Source of the DNA: Dermatophagoides farinae
Taxonomy: Eukaryota > Arthropoda > Arachnida > Sarcoptiformes > Pyroglyphidae
Length of the DNA stretch: 64,000 nucleotides
Assembly: GCF_024713945.1 (NCBI RefSeq)
Contig: NC_134680.1
Coordinates: 3,682,001 to 3,746,000, forward strand
Direction of reading: 5' to 3'
In this document: positions 23,186 to 36,239 of the stretch, piece by piece
Layout of the letters: the number at the start of each line of letters is the position of its first letter
Numbering within the stretch: the first letter of the stretch is position 1
Notes under the pieces: model-generated
The model's database searches: none
The model's input: the letters and a program-made list of their open reading frames with translations, nothing else
What the model was told of the DNA's origin: nothing
Program-made: the position numbers and the translations under genes

Positions 23186-24685
23186 TTATATGGATTCGGG
23201 TTGTATATTAGTACTACAACGACCGTATTGAACAACGATAGGGCGATCATGGAACATAAAGCCATTAGTTGATGTTAATGCTAAGCTAGCTTGTGTCACT
23301 TCGGGATAGGTGACAAAAGCCTGACCACGCATTCGACCTTTTTCCATGTAGACGATGCCAAATTTATCTACATGATCATAATTATCAAGATGAATGTAGC
23401 GAGCAAATAATCGATACAAATCTCGCAGTAAAACTTTTCGATGGATATTTTTCACATAAAGCCGATGACTTTGATGATCACCCATTGAATAATTTTTGAA
23501 TACGGGATATTCTGACCATTTGTCTGTAGGTATTCGATTTGATTCCAATTCCTGATCAGTAATCAGATCCTCTGGACGTAATAGACAAATATCAAAAGTA
23601 TTATCACTGATCGATGATGGCTTCGATTTCAATCGAGGTGGTGAATTTGGTTTGACTAGAGATCCGAAACCATCGGAAGTGGTAATATGTTCAATAATCG
23701 AATTGGATGACGATGGAATTGAAGTAGAATTGTTGTTAACAGTTAAATTTATCGAAAGTTTTTTTGATATTGGAACTGTATCAAAGATTTGCTCGATTTC
23801 TGTAGTGATTTGGTTTTTAGTATTGGTTGTTGTTGGATGAAATGATTCGGCATTGTCACCAATGAATCCTGTTTTTAGCCGCTTTCTACGACGTCGACGA
23901 CGTTTCATTTCGAATTCCGGTGCTTCACTGTGATTGAGATCATTGATGGTGATATTGGTTTCCAATTCAGATTCTTCATCTGAATCTGGTGGCAATAAAA
24001 TTGTAGATAAGTGATCATTTTGCTTGGTGAACGATACATCCAGACCAAGTTTAATCATTATTGTGACGACATATTTATAAAATTTTTCATTGTTTAACAA
24101 ATGTTGTCCGATTTGTTCGATAATTAGTGTATCGGCTTTCGGGATATCTTTGAAAGTTGAATTAAAAATACTGTCAGGAATGGATTGACGTTGCAATTGT
24201 TGGATATGATCACGAAACGCTTGAAATTGGTCTTGCTCAATCTTACTATAAGAAATCGAAAGTAAATTGATTATATCTTATTATATTGGAATGAGAAAAA
24301 TACCGTTTGAGTGCTTGATCACAGACATGATGACTTGGAAGACGACGAATCTGTTCTGGTTTTGCAAATTCAACACGTAAACGTCGGCCATTCCATTGAC
24401 GTTGGTGTAACAACCGAATTACCATATGACATGCAAGTTCATCCGTAAAAAAAGCAACCGAATAATATGGCTATAAGTGTGATAAAACAATCCTGACATG
24501 AATTCAATGTGTTTTTGATCAAACTATAAATATAACGAACATACATGATTATGAACAGAAGTAGCACCTAGGCCATATAACATTTCATTCCGATCAAAAT
24601 AAGAAAATTTGGTGGTCAAATTACGAATTTCCAATGCCGGAATGACCGGTTCCAAGGAGATGGTCGATGTTGCCGGCACATTCAT
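23186..24685 (-). CDS. RNPC3: RNPC3 / U11-U12 65K minor-spliceosome protein (3 exons)
   Basis: Exons 24545-24685, 24304-24470 and 23186-24245 give 455 residues. RNPC3 bridges U11-59K and U12 snRNA in the U12-type spliceosome. An N-terminal RRM spans the first two exons (IPALEIRNLTTKFSYF, then YYSVAFFTDELA and RRLRVEFAKPEQI). A low-complexity middle with an Arg-rich nuclear-signal-like run (KRRRRRRKRLK) leads to the C-terminal RRM with its family N-extension (HRLYVKNIHRKVLLRDLYRL, GQAFVTYPEVTQA, RPIVVQYGR). I start at ATG 24685; the frame extends upstream only to a TTG. Its 3' end faces that of TUFM across 104 bp. Confidence 0.88.
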
Positions 24686-25907
24686 CTCGTTGACACAACA
24701 TACATAAGACAAAATGATTATGACATTGAACAATAGTAGAATTGAAGAATAGTCAATGAATGAGAATTCATTTAGACAAATTTTTTAAAATTATAAACAT
24801 CAAGTTTAGAATAGTAAAATCATATATGATTTTATTTAATTTAAATCATCATATGATTTACACACACACACATGGTTTCAATCAGATTTGGAAATTTATA
24901 CTGACACGTGATTTATGAATGGATCAATTTTATTCGTTGTAAAAAAAAAATGCGTAGTTATTCGAGTTTGTGTGAGTCAGCCATGTATATGTATTATATA
25001 TCTATATATATATTCACATTCGGACAAACCCAACCAACGCACACACACACACTCATATAATATATAATTTTGTATTGAGCGAATGAATAAATAAAAAAAA
25101 TGAGAAAAGCAAATAAAGATTTCGTCGAACAGAATACAATACATAATACACGTTTTAAATAATACAGCCACCACAACCGAAATATAAAAAAAACTCTCCC
25201 TCAATATATATTATATTTGCTCTCTTTTTTTTTAATGTTTGTATATGTGTTTGATTTACTGTTCTGTCTGTTGTGTGTGTATGTGTGTGTGTTATGTTTT
25301 GTTTGAGTGGCACAGAACAACCAAATGTGTTATGTTATGTTGTGTTGTGTTGTGTTATGTTGTTGTTGATCACGAGATTTTTAAATCTAGTATTTTTCAC
25401 AATTCATGAATTGTGAAAAATTATAAAAATAATGATTCATAAATTGTTTTAATTAATCTTTTCAGTTATTCATTCATCTATTCATCGATTATTATCAACA
25501 ATTATTCATTGATTTGAATTTTTTTTATCAATAATAACGACGAATATATTTTTTTTGGTGAAAGAGACCCGCGCGCGCGTAATTTTTTTCTCTGTCTATC
25601 ATCCACATCCACAATGTCGTCTGCGATTGTTGTTTGTTTTCATTTTTTTCACATTCACCTATCATCATTGAAAAATTGAACATTGAATTTTCTTAATAAA
25701 AACAATTTGATTGTAATTGACAATTATTATCCAAAATCAGAATTTTATTCGTGAAGTGAGTGTGTATGAAAGAGAGTACGTGTAGAGATTGCTTAATGAT
25801 TACATCAGTGAAGATCATATGGGCGTTCATCATCATCATCAGTGTTTTTGTTTTTATTTGTGAAAATCTAACAAACATCTGATTTTGTTTTTTTTTCATT
25901 TCGAACG
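24686..25907. other. Intergenic region, microsatellite-rich
   Basis: About 1.2 kb between the divergent RNPC3 and zinc-finger genes. Contains CA/GT runs (24860-24872, 25038-25052, 25270-25290), a TGTTGTG/TTATG array at 25325-25365, an inverted AATTCATGAATTGTGAAAA stretch near 25400-25420, and an alternating GC run (CGCGCGCG) at 25570-25580. Likely a long 5' UTR or promoter. No gene seen. Confidence 0.45.
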
Positions 25908-28900
25908 ATGGATACATCATCGCATGATCCTGGTACGACCATCTCAATGGCTACCGAGTCGGCCACGCCCACTACCACCAATGTAATATTGACATCGAAT
26001 GAATCATCATCACCACCAATGATTCCAGCAACATCGACGACAACGACGACAGAAACGATATTGTCAACAATGAAATCTGAAACTTCATCAGAAACGTTAC
26101 CCCCAAATACCGCTAATAGTAGTAGTGGGAGTGGTGGTGGTGGTGGTGGAAGTAGTGAAAAACCTTTAGGGCTATTAGCACGTGCAGCCATCATGAAACG
26201 TCAGATGGATATGGAAAAAGATAATGAACAACAACAGCAACAACAAACATCAATATCATCAAATTCCAGCGGTAATGACGAAAAAACTGTCACAGTTGAA
26301 CCAACAACCACTGTCACCAAAAAAGCCAAGGTAAATTATTATTATCCTCTTTGTTTAATATTCTAATTTTCGCGCTTTTTTTTGTTCAAACAAAAACAGA
26401 AAAGTTCAACGTCCAGTAATGATAAAAAGAGTTCATCACCATCATCATCATCATCCTCATTAACTGCAACAAGTTCATCAACAATTGAAGCTGTTGCTAC
26501 TTGCAATCCTCAATTTACGCTAAAACAAGTATCGAAATTTTCGGATAAACGATTATTATCAACATTTGTTGAATATAAACGCGATGTAAAAACAAAACGT
26601 TGTTCATATAGTTGTCATTTATTGCCCCAGCAATGCCAACAACGTTTTGAATCGGTATTTGGCTCGGCCGAAGCTGAAAAATCAAAAAAGGATATTGTTG
26701 ATCATCTTCGACAACATTTGTGCAATCTTGAACAAACTATGCCAAATTTAAGGCTTAATTCATGCCGTAAAATTCGAAAGACCGCTTTGGATAAAAAAAC
26801 AACATCAGCAAAACAGATTAAAAAGGAAACGGAAAATGTTCATGTTACAGTTTCGATTGCGTCAACAACAGCAACGACAACATCGACATCATGTTCACCA
26901 TTGACAACAACGAAGACGACAGTGGTTGCAGCCGAAAATGATATCCTAAAACAATCGATAGCAAACGCTGAGATTGAAGAGGAAATCTTTGGTCTGATGA
27001 ATGTTGAGAATCACCAACAAAGACAACTTACCCAACAACAACAGCCTGGATTAATAGGAACTGCTACCGGAGCAGTTCATCATATATTGAATACATCATT
27101 ACCAATATCTACGTTTGTTGTTGCAACACAAGCAGCGATGGCTGGTCAACCATCACTAATGCCGCATCATACAATCGAGGATGTATCTCAAACGGTCGAA
27201 GTTATTTCTTCAACAGATCCGATTGTTATGGATCAACATCAAAATCAGTCTCTATCCGGAACATTTTCATCAGCGACAATGACCACAGCTGCAACCACAG
27301 CGACTACAACAACGTTGATGAATGCGGCTGATCCATCAATGCCAGCACATCAACTTCGTGCATTAGCATTGGATTATATTGATGATATCAGAAAGAAAAG
27401 CTCATCGGCAGCACGTTCTATAATTGTTAATGGTGATAAATCGGTCATATATCAGTGTAAAATCTGTCCAGATAAACAATTTACCTCAACAAATGGTTTG
27501 ATATTTCATTATAAAAAACATGCCGGCCTAAAGCCTTATGTATGCGATCTTTGTTCGGCAACATTTACTCGTCAACATTCATTAAATTATCATATGTTAA
27601 TACATTTGAACAAATCACGTTTTATTTGTTCCGAATGTTCACGCCATTTTCGTCATCCATCACATTTCAAAGAACATATGCGCCGTCATACGGGTGAAAC
27701 TCCATTCCAATGTAGCGATTGTCTTATCAAGTAAGTTTCGGTTAGTCTGTTTCAAAAAAAAGTAAAACAATTATTATTATTATTATTTAGATTCAAAACG
27801 CGAAACACCTACAAACGGCATTTACAGACTAAACATTCAAAAATATTAACATCAAAAGGAATCATAGAAGTTACGCCTGGATCACAACAGCAGCCGCCAT
27901 CTCAACAACAAATGACAACAACAGTGCCTACGCCTATAACAGCAACGACTGCAACGAAAAAAATTCTTGCAACCAAAGGTGGAAGTGGAAATATTATGAC
28001 TGCTGCATTATCGACAACACCGATGGCACATACACAATTGATTGGACAAGTTGTAGCGATTGGTCCATCAACATCAACAGTACCTATTATAGCAGGAACT
28101 ATGGCCACAACATCGGCATCAAATACAACATCGACAGCAAAACCACGAAGAAAATATGGCATCAAATATTTACATAAAAACATTGAGACAATGACCAAAT
28201 ATGAACAACAACAACATCAACAGACAGCCACATTAATAGCGACAAATCATCCTGCCGCATTGACAGCCAATACGGCGGCAGCCATACATCAACCACAGAA
28301 TCAAACATTGACGGCCATAACGGATCCGACAACAATAACCGGTACATTAGGCGCAGCAGCAACGGCACAAACAGCGCCTGGATCAAATATAACAATTTTA
28401 CGGATGCCACAATATCCATCTGTTCATATACTAGATAACGGTGGTGGTACTACAGCAACGGCAAATGCTGCATTAGCTGCCACAATGGCTGCAGCCATAC
28501 CAACCGGAACGGCGACAACGACGACGACAACAGCAATAGCTCGAAAGACTACATTGTTGAATCGTTGTCAACAACAACAACAACCATCACTATCAACACA
28601 ATCATTATCATCATTACAACCACCACTACCGGGTCAACAACAACAACAAACATTAACGTTGGTTACTGTGGGACCAATAGGTATCGATTCTGAAGGTAAA
28701 CCGATATTTCAGATAACTGGTCAACCGAATGCAACCACAACTGACCATCTGACAGCATCATCGTTGATACCAACATTTACTACAAATCAAGCGCATGAAA
28801 TTCTACATGATCAACAATCACAACAACAAAGTTTAACCGAATTAACATCGGCAATACCATTGACAACGACAACCATTGGTAGTCATCATCCACATCATCA

Positions 28901-29075
28901 TCAATTAATCTATCATAATCAACCACATCAAATATTATCTATACATCCTCAACCTATGACACCATCGGTAACATCAGCAACAGTAATACCAACAACACAA
29001 TCATCATCAACAGCAACGAATGATAATTTTATGTGTCTATTAGAAGCAATCGAAATGACCAAAGATGAAGAATAA
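25908..29075 (+). CDS. C2H2 zinc-finger transcription factor with Gln/Thr-rich arms (3 exons)
   Basis: Exons 25908-26330, 26400-27730 and 27791-29075 give 1,012 residues with agreeing phases. About four C2H2 fingers lie at residues ~494-620: YQCKICPDKQFTSTNG, YVCDLCSATFTRQHSL, FICSECSRHFRHPSHF, and FQCSDCLIK continued after the last intron as FKTRNTYKRHLQTKH. HTGETPF is a classic finger linker. Upstream, residues ~200-235 hold a Cys-rich block (YKRDVKTKRCSYSCHL, QQCQQRFESVFGS), which is conserved-looking and outside the fingers. The rest is Thr/Ala/Gln/Ser-rich, typical of activation regions. I do not recognise the orthologue. Likely nuclear DNA binding. Confidence 0.85.
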
Positions 29076-31390
29076 AACATTTTTATTATTATCTACTAGT
29101 TGTAATTATTTTGGTCATTTATATCACGGGAAAAGTATCGATTATTATTATTTTGTTTGAGATACTTGAAAAAATTGATTGTGTTCATTTCATTTCTTAC
29201 ATCTTATCATCATCATCATTGTTCATTCATATATTTCACATGTTCACACATTTTTTATTTTATTCATCATGACTTTTTTTTGCAACTACATTCATTATTA
29301 TCACACACACACGAAAAATCCATGTATGATTCAGCAAAAAAAAAACTATAAAAATATGGACATCATACACACACATGAATCATAAACAAAGATCCAGAGA
29401 GATATTATTGTTATATATCCCTTATTGTTTATTATTGTTGCTGCTGATAAATAAGTGAGGTGTGTGAAAAACAAAACAAAATTAATGTGTATTTATGAAT
29501 CGAAACAGACACACACACACACACTCACATCGTAATATAAAGAATTGAAACATGTTTAAAATCATTAATCTAAATTGATTGATTGGTTGATCATATATGC
29601 TAATTATTCTAATTAATTCTTTTTGCTTTTTTGCTATTTTTCTATTTCAAACACTATATATACCACCACCACCACACACATCTTACAATGAAAGAAAACA
29701 CAAGGAATATCACCATTTAATGGATGAAATTTTTAGAGAAAAATTAGCTCATTGTTTTCTCAGATTTGTTTTTTTTGTCATCATTGATACACACACATAC
29801 ACAAATACTAAGAATATTGGCATTCTAAAACAAACACACACACTCATTACTAATTCTTTATCATTATTGGATTCTAATTCACACAATTCATCATTGATTA
29901 TTATTATTGTAAACAAACATCATAACAACAGGAAACAATTGAATCGAAAAATTTAGTTCGGAATGTTTCTTGATCGTTATCATTTGTTTGATTTTTTCAC
30001 ACACACACACACACACACATCATTTGCAAAACATTATTTTATTCTTTAATTTAAAAAAAATTGCATCTTTTTCACATTGTTACAATGAAGTTTGGTCATT
30101 TCTGATAATTGAAAAAAATGGAACAAAACTATAATAATCATAAATAATAAAATGAAAAAAAAATATAACTGGTCTAATTGTCTAAATAATAAGTTCAAAA
30201 TACAAAAAAAGAAACGAGACTTACCAAAAGTTTATAGGTAATCCGATTCGAATTTTATAATTATGTGGTAAGAATGTGTCTAAAAATTGATTAATTAATT
30301 AATTAGTATATTTAAGATTTAAGAATAAATCATGGAAAAAACTTACAAATTTCAATAGAGTATATCTATGAGAATCTGAATGAATGGTATTGTGACTTAG
30401 AGGATAGATATGGAACAAAAATATTAATTTTTTTTAATATGATTATATATGGTTTTTTTACTTACATTTTATTTTATTCTTTCAACATTTCTTATTATCA
30501 TTGCTGCTGTTGGCTATATGTGTATGTATTTTATGTGTGTGTGTGTTTCGATAAATCGAGCAACAATGAAAGAGAGAGAGAAAGAGAAAAAAAGTGGTAA
30601 AGAAAAACCGTGAGACGACTCTGTGTTCCACAATGTTATATGATGATGATGATTGCTTTTGTATGCTATGCATTATTATTATACGATGATGATCATATTA
30701 TGCTATCTATCTCTTTTTACTATTAAAAAGCAAAAAATACACACAATTCTCATCGATAAATAAGAGCAAAGTGGGAAAAAAAATAAATCAAAAATGGCTT
30801 GGCTCAAAATCAAAATGTGTTTAGTTGGTTGATTTGTAAAGGTGAACCAAAGGGGGAGTGTATGATGGAGGAGAGTAGGTTAAGTAAATGGAACTCAATA
30901 AAATGTAATTCAATCATGATTTTGGACCTTATGGCATGGGAGAGTTAGTGGATGAAATATTGTGGGGGCCCAACACACATAATGATATTTATTATCAAAG
31001 ATCTTATCACAGACACAAACGATATAAATAAATTTCAGATGTCAAAACTTTTTTTTCTATTCGATAAGGACTGTATCAGCTAACTTTTTTTTGTGAGGAA
31101 ATGTAAATGATTCATGAATTGAATTGTAAGAAAAAAAAATTAGTTTGAACTGATGATGATGGTGTGTAAAGTACCTAAACACATTAACAGCATATATACA
31201 ACACACATTGGTGGAAGAAGAATGAATGAAAAAAAAATGAGTATTTTTCTCTGAGCAACCCGAGCCAAACAACATAAACCGAACCAATCAAGCAAACAAG
31301 AATTCCCTTCTCTCTCTCTCACACACACATGAACACAACCATTATAATGCCAACAAAATACATACCATACATAACTAATGTTTTCATATA
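29076..31390. other. Gene-free AT-rich region
   Basis: About 2.3 kb, probably a long 3' UTR and intergenic DNA. Holds (CA)n tracts at about 29508-29527, 29998-30018 and 31318-31328, an ATTAATTAATTAATTAA run near 30290-30305, and a GAGA run near 30570-30600. No credible coding frame seen. Confidence 0.45.
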
Positions 31391-32381
31391 TTAGGAAATT
31401 TAGAAAATACTGTCGTTTTTTTGTATAACATTTTTGAACGACTGTTACAAAAATATGGTAAAGGTTTCGACATCGGGCATGACCTCGATTTATTCTTCGA
31501 TGACCATGCTTTAATTTAAGAATAAATTTTTTCCAACTTTGACCACCGGAAGTGGTGGCTGGCCTCTGTTTTTCGACCCATTAAAAATCAAAATTTTAAC
31601 CATTTTGATTTTTGCTCGTGGTGACCCCGAACAAAGAGTTAAAATTCATCTGACCACTCAATGCAAATTCCACATGTCCTGGGAGTTGAAAAAAATTATG
31701 GGCATAATTCTTCCTCAACTCATCCTTTCTCAAGAGCGGATCAAAATCCGGTCGGCCGCTATCAACATTCAATATAGACTGCTAGCAATTTCAATGGGCA
31801 ATGCCATTGGCAGAGTGGCTGACGGCACATGAATTGCATGGACGGTTATGCGATTTTCAAAATTGGAAAAAATTTGGAATTTTTGGTCAACCAAATTTTT
31901 TTGTTGACTTTTTGGTTAGCGGAAAACGTGTCGTGCGATAATTGATCAAAATTTTTTAAAAATTTCATTTTGACGCATATTTTTCCTATGGCTGAATAAC
32001 ACAGTGGGTGATAGCGACCGACCGGATTTTGATCCGCTCTTGAGAAAGGATGAGTTGAGGAAAAATTACGCCCATAATTTTTTTCAACTCCCAGGACATG
32101 TGGAATTTGCATTGATTGGTCAGATGAATTTTAACTCTTTGTTCGGGGTCACCACGAGCAAAAATCAAAATGGTTAAAATTTTGATTTTTAATGGGTCGA
32201 AAAACAGAGGCCAGCCACCACTTCCGGTGGTCAAAGTTGGAAAAAATTTATTCTTAAATTAAAGCATGGTCATCGAAGAATAAATCGAGGTCATGCCCGA
32301 TGTCGAAACCTTTACCATATTTTTGTAACAGTCGTTCAAAAATGTTATACAAAAAACGACAGTATTTTCTAAATTTCCTAA
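31391..32381. mobile_element. 991-bp foldback DNA element with ~370-bp terminal inverted repeats
   Basis: The ends read TTAGGAAATTTAGAAAATAC and its exact reverse complement. The arms 31391 to about 31760 and about 32005 to 32381 are near-perfect inverted repeats around a 240-bp centre. TA dinucleotides flank both ends, consistent with a TA target duplication as in Tc1/mariner-type or related foldback elements. No transposase frame is present, so it is non-autonomous. The frames seen inside read the arms themselves and are not genes. Confidence 0.88.
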
Positions 32382-32506
32382 TAATTTGGACACATTTGGA
32401 TAATTAAAACGAACCAAAAAAAAAATGATAAAATTTTAAACCAAAATTGATAGAAAAATGACCATATCAAAAGAAAAACATTTACCAGACTTTTTAGTTA
32501 TGATGC

Positions 32507-32532
32507 CGTTGTTGTTGTTGTTGTTGTTGTTG
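32507..32532. repeat. (GTT)n trinucleotide run
   Basis: Short GTT/TTG tandem run in non-coding DNA. Confidence 0.8.
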
Positions 32533-32654
32533 TCAAAATCAAAAAGGATATATTTCCAAATATTTATTGGTTTCGGCTCATCAGTGAGTGTGTCTGTGTT
32601 TTCACTTGTTGTTATTCACATTTTGGCCAATAAATGAAAAAAAATTCAATCATA

Positions 32655-32656
<2 letters not shown>

Positions 32657-32720
<64 letters not shown>
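32657..32720. repeat. (GT)32 microsatellite
   Basis: An uninterrupted GT run of about 64 bp, the longest dinucleotide tract in the window. The Cys/Val reading frames over it are artefacts of the repeat. Confidence 0.95.
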
Positions 32721-32723
<3 letters not shown>

Positions 32724-33049
32724 TGGCGATGGATGGAAAAAAAGTGTGGCAGTCAATCCACATGCACACTTCAAACTAAATCTCTCCATCCTAATTGCCA
32801 TTATTCAATGCAACAGCTAAAGAATTCTTTCAGTTTTTTTTCTGTGATTACCATAAAAGATACGTATAAAAAGAAGCTTGGTAAGACTTGTGTGTATTCA
32901 TTGTGTACATTGTGTGAAGAATTTTTATTCCATCAGAATACATATTCATCCCGGAAGTTAAAATTGTTTGTTTGATGTACACTATTTTGATCGAAATCAT
33001 CATCATCATCATATCATCATCATTATCATTATCATTATTATTAATATAA

Positions 33050-33405
33050 TATGGCTAATTGAAGTTGGAGTTACAAACAAAGACCGCCTAAAAGAAACCG
33101 AAATCGAAAAAGGACGTAAATACGAACTACTAGCTAATGAGCTAGAAATGACTTATCATGCAAAAGTCTTCCAGATTCCTGTCGTGATCACTTGGGACGG
33201 ACTAGTAACCCACCACCACCGAAAACACCTACAGAAAATTGGGGTGGATAAAAGGCTACAAGCTTACCTTCAATACATAACAATCAAAAGAACGTGTGAA
33301 ACGGTGCTCATAGATGCTAGAGCAGAACGCCCGTGTCATGATAAGGATTTAAATGAGTTGTTCGACGTTGCCGAACAACAAGACGAAAATTTGATACATA
33401 TTTAA
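33050..33405 (+). mobile_element. LINE-type retrotransposon, C-terminal fragment
   Basis: A frame reads VGVTNKDRLKETEIEKGRKY, YELLANELEM, IPVVITWDGLVT, HRKHLQKIG, AYLQYITIKRTCETVLID. This spacing (ITWDGLVT, then AY-Q, then K+T-E) matches the region downstream of the reverse transcriptase in non-LTR elements common in invertebrates; the exact clade is not decided. Related pieces occur at 35540 and 59310. Upstream RT sequence is absent, so this is a 5'-truncated copy. AAT/ATC-rich simple sequence at 32998-33050 precedes it. Confidence 0.6.
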
Positions 33406-33915
33406 CTTTTTATTTCCATTTGTATTTTTTGATGCTCTTAATACCATAATAAATTAAATTCATTATCATTATTATTATCATTACTTTATATAAAAGAGTA
33501 AGCCAATTAGTGTCTGTGTGTATACATCCAACAGTAGGGAATGCCTTTGAGCAGTGCTTTTCGAGAATGCTTTCAGCGTCATCTGTCGGTAAAAAGTTTC
33601 TGAAGTAGTGAGATGTAGCTTTGTTAATGCTTTTTTAAAAATTGTTTAAGCTTCGCGCGTTGATGCAGCTTCTGCATCAAATAGGGTTGCGGGTTAGAAT
33701 AGCCAAATTGGAAATAGCCAAGGCAGAAAACAGCCAAATCTGAAAACAGCAAAGTCTAAAAATAGTCAAAACTGAAAATAGCCAACCATTGAATTGAGCC
33801 AAAAAATAAAAGATAGCTAAGTAAATTAGCGCAATAAAAAATAGCGAAAAATAACACGTTATATATGAAAGGTCGTGGCACAGCACGTATGTGTTCCTTA
33901 CACAGAAAAAAACTA
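33406..33915. repeat. Spacer with degenerate AATAGCCAAA array
   Basis: Between 33695 and 33850 the motif AATAGCCAAA/AAACAGCCAAA recurs about a dozen times with variation, a degenerate short tandem array. The rest (33406-33690) shows no gene. Confidence 0.55.
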
Positions 33916-34114
33916 CAGTAATACCCCGCTTAACGCGGGGGTTACGTTCCAAAAATTCTGAGCGTTAAGCGAAACAGCGCTAAGCGGGGCTATCTTTACA
34001 TAATGCATTTTTACCCTTCATATACAATGTAACAATGTAATGCAATGTAGGGTAATTATACAGCGTTATATCGAATCAGCGTTAAACGGGGCAGCGTTAA
34101 GCGGGGTATGAGTG
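33916..34114. mobile_element. Pogo/Tigger-like MITE, copy 1
   Basis: The terminal inverted repeat starts CAGTAATACCCCGCTTAACG and TA flanks both ends. Internal GCGTTAAGCG/CGAAACAGCGC motifs recur. Related copies are at 38805-39014 and 48498-48707. The TIR type and TA target fit TcMar-Tigger/pogo MITEs. Confidence 0.75.
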
Positions 34115-34119
34115 TACTC

Positions 34120-34360
34120 TGAAAACTTTTACCTGTAGCAGTCAACTGGCTGCGCACGCTCCTGCCTATTGCCACCTCTTCCTATTTCGACCGAGAATGT
34201 CGGTGAGAGAAACGAGCATGTTTCCAACCGAAAATTCCGAGTCCGCATATAGTTGAACACACACACTCGAACACACCTAGTGATTTCGGTTTCTCAATAA
34301 AGTTCAAATTCGATTAAAAAACTTGTCGACATTGCGACATACCAATCTTTCAAAACAATT
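34120..34360 (+). repeat. Dispersed repeat beside the MITE (LTR-like promoter segment)
   Basis: Shares CTGCGCA-GCTCCTGCCTAT and CGACCGAGAATGTCGGTGAG with 39045-39200 and, inverted, with 48290-48465. An AATAAA-type signal follows (CAATAAAG at about 34297). The association with the MITE is conserved in all three places, so the two moved or were duplicated together. Family unknown. Confidence 0.5.
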
Positions 34361-34539
34361 TAACTGTTAGTGTGCAAAGTTTGCCTTCTTTTTCAACGCA
34401 ATATTACAAATGTAATCAGCTTTTTTGCAAAAAACGAATCATAGTAAACGACAATCGAATAATGGAAACACCATTATCAAAAAAAAGAGCATAATCATGA
34501 TCCATTAGTCGACGATATTGAAAAAGAGGAAAAATTAAC

Positions 34540-34980
34540 GAAATAAAAAAGATCGCAGAAAAAACAAATGAATCAACTTCTCGGATCATTTCAAAATTAC
34601 CAAAATTAGAAGATGCATATGATGCTGGATCAATGAATTCGCTTGAATGTACATTGATAGTGACCGAAGGAGATTCAGCGCATACGATCGTTAATAGTGG
34701 AATCAGTGTTGTAACCGCAACAAATTTGGCATTTTCCCCTTGAATGGAAAATTCATAAACGTACGAGAAGCTAACAAAAAACAAATAATGGGAAATGTTG
34801 ATATAAAATGTTTAGTGGAAATACTTGGACTAAAATACAACATAAAATATACAACAGAAGAAAGCATGAAATCACTGCGATACGGTCGATTAATGATCAT
34901 GACAGACCAAGATCCAGACTGTAACGGATTATTTGAAGAGGCTTCACAGCTGAAGAAAGAAAGAAGCTTGAACTGTTGAT
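34540..34980 (+). pseudogene. TOP2: Topoisomerase II fragment, TOPRIM region
   Basis: Reads KLPKLEDAYDAGSMNSLECT, LIVTEGDSAHTIVNSGISVV, GKFINVREANKKQIMGNVDI, SMKSLRYGRLMIMTDQDPD across two frames. These are the TOPRIM signatures of eukaryotic DNA topoisomerase II (EGDSA; RYG-LMIMTDQD-D). The piece is short, frame-disrupted and isolated, hence a gene shard. Other TOP2 shards lie at 36709 and in the two palindrome arms. Confidence 0.85.
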
Positions 34981-35450
34981 CAGCATTGACAGATCACAAA
35001 CATATAAAAGACAAAGACATGATGACAAGATCATCTCCTTTCTTGTGAGTATTTGCTTGTTCTTGTGTTTATTGATTATGTTTTTCTAGTGTTACATTCA
35101 TGTATTCATGTCCTGGTCTTCACGTCTAGATATTTTCCGTCTCAAAGTGGTCATCTCATGTTATTCGAAATATTATCAAGTAATCTACATAGTTCTCTCA
35201 ATACCGTCGTCTGGATTCCTTTTCATTCAAACAACCTTCCATGAATCATTATTATCAACGTATCCAGCAATCATTGTTTAAGCTATTATTTCCATATTTT
35301 TCATATTCATTTTTCATTTTAATTATTCAATAAATATTTTTAAATACAAACGTCTTTTTCTCGAAGTTCGCCTTGTTTCTGTTACAAGACGGTACGCATA
35401 TTACAGGACTAATAATAAATTTCATCCACTATTATTGGCCTACATTGATT
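34981..35450. other. Non-coding spacer after the TOP2 shard
   Basis: May include a little more decayed TOP2 sequence (to about 35040). The remainder is AT-rich with an AATAAA near 35330. No gene seen. Confidence 0.3.
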
Positions 35451-36230
35451 AACCCATTAATGCCCATCATCCTATACGTATGGTAACCCTAAGAATTTCT
35501 ATGCCAATTTCTATATGTTATTTTGAACAAGAGGATTGACGAACTGCTGTCCAACGAACTGAAATCTATGTATGAAAGTAAAGTGACCACAGTGCTAATT
35601 GTATTGACGTGGGATGGTTTGGTCACAGGATACTTCAGAAAGGCATGGGGTTAACAGAGAAATTCCAAGCGTATATCCAAGGTCAGGTGTTAAAGAGAAC
35701 CATGGATAGCTCCCAGGAATAAACATGATATAAAATAAACTGAATGTGTATTGGACCAAACTCTTTTATATGTAATTATTTGTATATATTCGTAATTTTA
35801 AGATTTAATAATATTGTAATGCTATTCAATTAGATGTAAATATTTTCAATGCTCAAATAAAAAGATATTCAGGCTTTCGAACAATACTGGAATCGATTCA
35901 CAAATCAGTCTAAAACGATGGTCGTAACAACAAAAAAACATGACCATCAAACAGCCAAAGTTGATTTTGGATTATTTGAGTAATATGGGAGATGTTGTTT
36001 AGTAAAATATTTCTAATTACCATTTATCAATAAAATCGAGGAAGTAGTATTTTTTGCTATTCACTAATTCAATCGATTTAACCATTCATTCACCGATTCA
36101 TGCATTTTATTGTATTGTAGACCCAAGAGAAAAAAAAATTTCTTGAATATAAAAGGTCAATTTCAAAAATTTATTTATCATTGGACTCATTTTCAAAATT
36201 AAAAATCTTGGTCGACCAAGACATTTTAGC
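35451..36230 (+). repeat. Dispersed composite repeat, copy A (includes LINE 3' piece)
   Basis: Starts TTAACCCATTAATGCCCATC, resembling a piggyBac-type end (TTAA plus CCC). From about 35540 it contains a second LINE C-terminal piece (ELKSMYES, VTTVLIVLTWDGLVTGYFRK), then non-coding sequence. The stretch from about 35520 is duplicated in the same orientation at 59280-60020 with few differences. Confidence 0.65.
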
Positions 36231-36239
36231 CTCGGTGAT

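Noticed and set aside
29157-29956. Small Phe/His-rich frames downstream of the zinc-finger gene
   Set aside because: AT-rich and CA-repeat chance frames with no motif or splice support.
32588-32975. Frames with long Cys/Val runs over the GT tract
   Set aside because: They translate the (GT)32 microsatellite; no homology or gene structure.
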